Of a DNA stretch of 45,849 bases, positions 40,959-45,849 are shown in pieces. The stretch is from an uncultured Clostridia bacterium (GTDB lineage: Bacteria; Bacillota; Clostridia; Oscillospirales; Ruminococcaceae). The DNA is taken from assembly GCA_947628615.1 (NCBI GenBank), contig CANRAO010000012.1, positions 1-45,849 of the forward strand, read 5' to 3'. Numbering within the stretch: the stretch's first letter is position 1; every line of letters starts with the position of its first letter. The position numbers and the translations under genes were made by a program. The notes under the pieces are model-generated. The model saw only the letters and a program-made list of their open reading frames with translations, was not told the origin of the DNA and did not search any database.

Positions 40959-43847
40959 TTATGGCAGTAATCTATTCAAATCTCTCGGGAACATTGAGGT
41001 CTCGCGAATATTTGAGTAGTTAAGCAGTTTCATCAAGAGCCGCTCCAGACCTATTCCTAATCCGCCGTGAGGGGGAAGTCCGTATTTATGAGATTCAAGG
41101 TAGTTTTCAAAGTCGGCAGGGTCAAGTCCCTGACGTTTCATTTTCGCTACCTGCTCATCATAATCATGAATTCTCTGACCGCCCGAGGTGATCTCAAGAC
41201 CTCTGAATATAAGGTCAAACTTATATGCGGCTTTAGGATCGTCTCTGTCGTCCATTGCATAGAACGGCGGCTTGGAGCTAGGGAAGTGAGTTATAAAGAT
41301 AAAATCGCTGTCATACTTTTCTTTTGCGTATTTGCAAAGATTGACTTCGTCCTCAGGGTCTAAATCGAATTTTGTTGAAACATTTTTGCCCCGCAGAAGC
41401 TCTATTGCATCGGAAAATCTAATTGATGGAATATTTTTGATATGAGGTACATCAGCACCGAGCAGTTTTATCTCTTTAGAGTAATTTTTCTCAATATACT
41501 CAAAAATATGTTTAAGCATAGCTGTTTCCATATTCATAACATCATACATACTGTCTATATATCCCATCTCGAAATCAAGACCGATATATTCATTAATATG
41601 ACGTGATGTTGCGTGCTTTTCAGCTCTGTAAACAGGGGCTATTTCATAAACTCTGTCATAGAAAGCGATAGCAGCCTGCTTATAAAACTGAGGAGACTGA
41701 TTCAAAAATGCAGGATGACCGAAATAATCTATCTTGAAGATGTTTGCTCCGCCTTCTGCGCCCTGAGCAACGATTTTCGGCGTGTGAATTTCAGTGAAGT
41801 CATTCATTCTCATAAACTCGTGCATTCCCTGAACAAGACCTTCCTGTAGTTTGAAAATAGCACGCTGATAAGGGTTTCTCAAAGAAACGCTTCTGTTATC
41901 AAGATTGACATCAAGGGTGCAATTAAGTTCGCCTTGAGAAATCTTGAGAGGATATTCCTCTTTAGGTTTAGATATAAGCTTTATTTCACTTAGAATGATC
42001 TCAATGCCGTTTTGGTCTCGCTTATTTTCATTGACAGTGCCCTTGATATGAACAAAATAACCCTCGTGCAGACCGTCTATGCTGTCTTTGCAGTTATCCT
42101 TATTATATACGGTTTGAATAACGTCTCTTGCTGTTCTTATAACAACAAACGAGATGCTTCCCATCGACTTGACCTTATGAACACAGCCGGAGAATTCAAC
42201 CTCTGAACCGATATTGTTCTGAGCAGTTTCAACGCTGAATTCTTGCATTACGTTTTTGCCGCTTATTACTAACAGCTTATCGTTATCAGTTTCGGCTTTA
42301 GGTATGAATTTATCGGGGTTTTCATATTTAGTGAGTTTTGATGTGTCAGGTTTTGAAGTGTTTTCAGATTTTTCACTTTCTTCCGATGTCTGTTTTTGCT
42401 GTTGTGTTTCATCGGATTTAAGCTTGCTTTCGAGAATTTCTTTTATGACCTTAGGCGTACCTACGCCTTTAAGTGCCTTTGTACATTTTCCCATAAAGAA
42501 GCCGAATACCTTTGTTTCGCCGTTTTTATACTGTTCAACCTGCTCGGGGTTAGCGGCTAAGATCTCGTCGATTCCTGCTTCTAACTTTGAGTTGTCAAGC
42601 TCAATCAAATAGCCGTTTGTCTTTATGATTTCACTGCAAGTTTTTCCTGTTTCGACCATTTCTCTGAATGTCTTATTAGCGTCGTTTAAAGAAACCTTTT
42701 CCTCGTCTGAGAGCTTAACCAGTTCGGTAAAATCTTCGGCTGTGAAATTAAGATTATCCAAGTCAATTTCACCGAGATTTAGTCTTCTCATAAATTCACG
42801 CAGAATAAATGCGGCTATGCTCTTTGGATTGTTATACGCCTTTACTGCATTGTCAAAGAAATCAGAAACGACCTTAGACTGAATCAATATTTTAGCGTCT
42901 GTTTCGCTCAAGCCGAATTTCTCAACGTATCTCTTGATTCTTTTGTCGGGCATTTCAGGCAGTTTTGCTTTGATCTCGTCAAGCATTTCGTCAGTGAAGT
43001 TTACCTGCAAAATATCCGGCTCAGGGAAGTATCTGTAGTCGTGAGCGTTTTCCTTGTTTCTCATTGAGGTCGTAACATCACGGTTTTCGTTGTATCTTCT
43101 TGTTTCCTGAATAACACGCTTTCCTGCGTCAAGCAAGAGAGCCTGACGTCTTTCCTCGTATTTTATTGCTCTGCCGATTGATTTGATAGAGTTTAGGTTC
43201 TTGATCTCCGCACGAGTGCCGAATTCCTTATCGTCGGGCTTCATAAGAGAAATATTTACGTCGCACCTTAAAGAACCCTGCTCCATTTTGCAGTCGCTGA
43301 CGCCTGCATATTTAAGCAAAAGCGCAATTTGAGATACAAACGCCTGAGCCTCTTCAGCAGATGAAATGTCAGGCTCGGTAACTATCTCGATAAGAGGTAT
43401 TCCGCATCTGTTGTAGTCGGCGAGCGAAACGCCGTTAAAATCATCGTGTATGAGCTTTCCCGCGTCCTCTTCAAGATGTATACGGTTAATTCTGATATTT
43501 TTCTTTTTGCCGTCGACCTCAATAGGAACAAGACCGTCTAAGCAGAGAGGTCTTTGAAGCTGTGAGATTTGATATGCTTTAGGCAGGTCGGGGTAGAAGT
43601 AGTTCTTTCTGTCGAACACAGAAAACTTGCTGATGTTACAGCCCAGCGCAAAGCCTGCTTTTACTGCGTATTCAACAGCAGTCTGATTGATAACGGGAAG
43701 CGTTCCCGGCATACCTGTGCATACAGGACAGCACCTTGTATTTTGGTCGCCTCCGAACTCAGCGTTGCAGGTGCAGAAAACCTTTGATTTTGTAAGCAGC
43801 TCGGAGTGAATTTCAAGACCGATGACTGTTATATATTTATTTTCCAT
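40959..43847 (-). CDS. gatB/aspS: GatB fused to archaeal-type aspartyl-tRNA synthetase (AspRS2)
   Basis: One uninterrupted 962-codon frame. Residues 1-475 are a full GatB: GLEIHSELLTKSKVFC, zinc-type Cys25/27/40/43, FYPDLPKAYQISQ, HLEEDAGKL, HDYRYFPEPD, and a C-terminal tail domain (FFMGKCTKALKG). Residues about 476-525 are a charged, low-complexity linker. Residues about 526-962 are a class II AspRS of the archaeal/eukaryotic type: an OB-fold anticodon domain, motif 2 around 732-750 (APVYRAEKHATSRH), and motif 3 GLGIGLERL (929-937). His557 in GCVHKVK occupies the position that is His in non-discriminating and Trp in discriminating archaeal AspRS (from memory). Third gene of gatC-gatA-gatB. 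Expected to charge tRNA(Asn) with Asp and pass it to GatCAB for amidation. Confidence 0.93.
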   Translation of the reverse strand: MENKYITVIGLEIHSELLTKSKVFCTCNAEFGGDQNTRCCPVCTGMPGTLPVINQTAVEYAVKAGFALGCNISKFSVFDRKNYFYPDLPKAYQISQLQRPLCLDGLVPIEVDGKKKNIRINRIHLEEDAGKLIHDDFNGVSLADYNRCGIPLIEIVTEPDISSAEEAQAFVSQIALLLKYAGVSDCKMEQGSLRCDVNISLMKPDDKEFGTRAEIKNLNSIKSIGRAIKYEERRQALLLDAGKRVIQETRRYNENRDVTTSMRNKENAHDYRYFPEPDILQVNFTDEMLDEIKAKLPEMPDKRIKRYVEKFGLSETDAKILIQSKVVSDFFDNAVKAYNNPKSIAAFILREFMRRLNLGEIDLDNLNFTAEDFTELVKLSDEEKVSLNDANKTFREMVETGKTCSEIIKTNGYLIELDNSKLEAGIDEILAANPEQVEQYKNGETKVFGFFMGKCTKALKGVGTPKVIKEILESKLKSDETQQQKQTSEESEKSENTSKPDTSKLTKYENPDKFIPKAETDNDKLLVISGKNVMQEFSVETAQNNIGSEVEFSGCVHKVKSMGSISFVVIRTARDVIQTVYNKDNCKDSIDGLHEGYFVHIKGTVNENKRDQNGIEIILSEIKLISKPKEEYPLKISQGELNCTLDVNLDNRSVSLRNPYQRAIFKLQEGLVQGMHEFMRMNDFTEIHTPKIVAQGAEGGANIFKIDYFGHPAFLNQSPQFYKQAAIAFYDRVYEIAPVYRAEKHATSRHINEYIGLDFEMGYIDSMYDVMNMETAMLKHIFEYIEKNYSKEIKLLGADVPHIKNIPSIRFSDAIELLRGKNVSTKFDLDPEDEVNLCKYAKEKYDSDFIFITHFPSSKPPFYAMDDRDDPKAAYKFDLIFRGLEITSGGQRIHDYDEQVAKMKRQGLDPADFENYLESHKYGLPPHGGLGIGLERLLMKLLNYSNIRETSMFPRDLNRLLP

Positions 43848-43866
43848 TTGTCTGTTCCTCCGTTTA

Positions 43867-45324
43867 TTAATCTATGTTTGGCAAAACTCTTGTGAAGTTC
43901 TTTTCATAGGCGTCCGCTGTCTGAATTACCGTCTGCTCGTCAAAAGGCTTTCCGATAACCGACATTCCGATAGGAAGTCCTTTGCCGTCATATCCGCACG
44001 GGGTAGAGATTGCAGGAAGTCCTGCAATATTAACCGTTACTGTGCAAATATCAGCCTGATACATCTTTACAGGGTCGGATATATTTTCATCACAGCGGTA
44101 TGCAGTTGTTGGCGTTGTAGGTGTTAAAATAACATCGCACTTATCAAAAATATCGTTGTATTCTTTTCTTATAAGCTGTCTTAAAGCCATTGCTTTTCCG
44201 TAGTAAGCGTCGTAGTAACCGCTTGAAAGAGCGTAGTTGCCTAAGAGTATTCTTCTTTTAACCTCGTCGCCGAAGCCCTCACGCCTTGACGCTTTGATAA
44301 GCTCATCATATGACTCGCACTTCTTATCAGTTCTGTGTCCGTATTTTATACCGTCGTATCTTGAAAGGTTTGAAGCCGCTTCAGCAGATGCAATAAGATA
44401 GTATGCAGGAATTGCATATTTAAGCGACGGCATAGAACATTCAACAAGCTCTGCGCCCATAGCTTTGTATTCGTCAGTGGCATTTAAGACCGCAGTTTTT
44501 ATAACATCGTCTATTCCCTCAGCAAAAAACTCTTTAGGCAGGGCGATTTTCAATCCCTTTATATCATTGCCTATTTTTGCGTTGAAGTCGGGAACATCTA
44601 CTTTAGCAGATGTTCCGTCGTGAATATCAAATCCGCAAATAGCATTGAGTATAGTTCCGCAGTCCTGAGCGTTTTTAGCGACAGGTCCTATCTGGTCAAG
44701 AGATGATGCGAATGCAACCAAACCGTATCTTGAAACACGGCTGTATGTCGGTTTCATACCTGTTACTCCGCAGAAAGATGATGGCTGACGTATCGAGCCT
44801 CCTGTATCTGAGCCGAGAGCCGCTGTGCAAAGGTCTGCTGAAACTGCACTTGCCGAACCGCCCGATGAACCGCCCGGTACCCTGTTAGTATCATACGGGT
44901 TCTTGGTTTTCTTGAATGCCGCCGTTTGTGTAGAACCGCCCATTGCAAACTCGTCCATAGAAACCTTTCCGAGCATTACTATGCCCTCGTTCTCCAGCTT
45001 ATCCATAACTGTTGCGTTGTAAGGCGGAATGAAATTTTCAAGCATTCTTGAAGCACAGGTGGTTCTTACACCCTCTGTACAGATGTTGTCTTTAATCGCC
45101 ATTGGTATTCCCGTCAGCGGTGAAGCTTCGCCCTTGTTGATTTTCTCCTGTGCTTTATTGCAAGCCTTATATGCCTGCTCTTTTGAAAGGGTTATAAAGC
45201 AGTCCAGTTTTTTGTCTGCCGATTCAATACGGCTGTAGTATTCGTCAGTAAGCTCTTTTACGGAAATTTCTTTTCCGTCCAGAGCTTTTCTTATATCTTT
45301 AATACTGCTGTTTTTTAGTTCCAT
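43867..45324 (-). CDS. gatA: Asp-tRNA(Asn)/Glu-tRNA(Gln) amidotransferase subunit A
   Basis: Glutaminase subunit that delivers ammonia to GatB. The amidase-signature triad is visible: Lys78 (MAIKDN), cis-Ser153 (GGSSGGS), and Ser177 (GSDTGGS). 485 residues, normal length. It lies 45 bp after gatC and 19 bp before the gatB fusion, so all three are one transcript. Confidence 0.97.
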   Translation of the reverse strand: MELKNSSIKDIRKALDGKEISVKELTDEYYSRIESADKKLDCFITLSKEQAYKACNKAQEKINKGEASPLTGIPMAIKDNICTEGVRTTCASRMLENFIPPYNATVMDKLENEGIVMLGKVSMDEFAMGGSTQTAAFKKTKNPYDTNRVPGGSSGGSASAVSADLCTAALGSDTGGSIRQPSSFCGVTGMKPTYSRVSRYGLVAFASSLDQIGPVAKNAQDCGTILNAICGFDIHDGTSAKVDVPDFNAKIGNDIKGLKIALPKEFFAEGIDDVIKTAVLNATDEYKAMGAELVECSMPSLKYAIPAYYLIASAEAASNLSRYDGIKYGHRTDKKCESYDELIKASRREGFGDEVKRRILLGNYALSSGYYDAYYGKAMALRQLIRKEYNDIFDKCDVILTPTTPTTAYRCDENISDPVKMYQADICTVTVNIAGLPAISTPCGYDGKGLPIGMSVIGKPFDEQTVIQTADAYEKNFTRVLPNID

Positions 45325-45369
45325 TGATTATTCTCCTTATTAATTCGGAATTTATTAATGTGCGTTTTG

Positions 45370-45648
45370 TTATTCCACTACCTTTGGAACAACAAAGCAG
45401 TTATCTCTGTTTTTAGCATTGGCAATTACCTTTTCGGTAGGCATTGAAGGTTCATTGAAATCCTCTCTTAGATCGTTTAAATATATATTCTTGTTATCGG
45501 CAAGAGCGTCATAGGTGACGTCGATTTCCTTTACCTTATCCATAAGCTCAATAATGTTTGTCATATCGCTTGACGCCTTTTTAAGCTCATCGTCGGTAAA
45601 ATCAAGTTTACCAAGCTCTGCTAAGTATTTTACCATTTCTAAATCCAT
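45370..45648 (-). CDS. gatC: Amidotransferase subunit C
   Basis: Small belt subunit that holds GatA and GatB together. 92 residues, starting MDLEMVKYLAELGKLDFTDDEL with the family's helix pair, LNDLREDF and the C-terminal RDNCFVVPKVVE. First gene of the operon. Confidence 0.94.
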   Translation of the reverse strand: MDLEMVKYLAELGKLDFTDDELKKASSDMTNIIELMDKVKEIDVTYDALADNKNIYLNDLREDFNEPSMPTEKVIANAKNRDNCFVVPKVVE

Positions 45649-45727
45649 AATGATTTGTCCTTTCTGAAATATTTAGGTATAATTAGTTTTCCTTATTTTG
45701 GACGTAACAATCCAATACTTAGATTTT

Positions 45728-45756
45728 ATTATACACTATTTTGTTAGTAAACGCAA
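45728..45756 (-). promoter_or_regulatory. Promoter of the gatCAB operon
   Basis: Minus-strand TTGCGT (45756-45751), 17-bp spacer, TATAAT (45733-45728), about 80 bp before gatC. Confidence 0.75.
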
Positions 45757-45789
45757 GAGTTTTAAACGTAATTGATATTTTAGGAGCTC

Positions 45790-45818
45790 TTGACATATAA
45801 AAGTATTTGTGGTATATT
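45790..45818 (+). promoter_or_regulatory. Divergent promoter for a gene beyond the window
   Basis: TTGACA (45790-45795), 17-bp spacer, TATATT (45813-45818). The transcript would begin near 45825 and leave the window; its gene is not visible. Confidence 0.7.
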
Positions 45819-45849
45819 GAAATCGGCAAAGGGGAGAAAACCCATAACA

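Noticed and set aside
45825-45849. Start of a transcript at the right edge, considered as a riboswitch or T-box leader
   Set aside because: Only about 25 bases of the leader are in the window, too few to judge.

Overview
The window looks like a chromosomal segment of a low-GC, probably spore-forming member of the Clostridia, most likely Oscillospiraceae/Ruminococcaceae. This rests on the AT-rich sequence, sigma-A promoters with TTGACA/TATAAT boxes, a spore photoproduct lyase-like gene, a BspA-type leucine-rich-repeat surface protein, acetate kinase, and a GatCAB operon for indirect Asn/Gln-tRNA synthesis. The genus is inference.

Layout. 1-543: tRNA cluster Asp(partial)-Phe-Gly-Cys, terminator, then separately promoted tRNA-Leu(UAA). 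544-10770: an accessory island directly downstream of tRNA-Leu. It holds an IS3-type insertion sequence, an IetA/IetS-like AAA-ATPase plus subtilase operon, a degenerate duplicate of the tRNA-Leu/IS flank, an uncharacterised two-gene cassette (small membrane protein plus large P-loop ATPase, very AT-rich), and an IS200 element with many hairpins. 10771-15811: DUF5131 protein, ApbE flavin transferase, and the BspA-like LRR protein behind a poly-G leader. 16017-22454: spore photoproduct lyase, ferritin, YebC, IlvE, a small hydrophobic peptide, a lipid kinase, a HAD phosphatase and a hotdog thioesterase. 22519-26072: a two-component system with an ABC exporter of the peptide-antibiotic-resistance type, with a four-fold repeat that looks like the response-regulator site. 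26263-34158: acetate kinase divergent from TmcAL, a mutarotase-like protein, a stand-alone eukaryotic-type HisA, a membrane protein, a tandem repeat array, and an Fe-S aldo/keto reductase-ECF S component-DUF1893 operon. 34219-39230: GNAT, a second two-component system, a YmdB-type phosphoesterase and an SOS-controlled Y-family polymerase. 39424-45648 (minus strand): a membrane-anchored parvulin-like protein, then gatC-gatA-gatB, where gatB is fused in frame to an archaeal-type aspartyl-tRNA synthetase.

How the genes work together. The strongest mechanistic story is gatC-gatA-gatB::aspS2. One polypeptide would carry the synthetase that makes Asp-tRNA(Asn) and the amidotransferase subunit that receives it, in effect a covalent transamidosome. 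The island beside tRNA-Leu holds two candidate defence or toxin-antitoxin-like modules. A family of about 75-80 bp structured repeats lies flush against the stop codons of three genes (bspA-like, ackA, a membrane protein) and forms a tandem array before the aldo/keto reductase operon.

Limits: all assignments come from reading motifs and comparing with remembered families. No database search, folding program or alignment was run.
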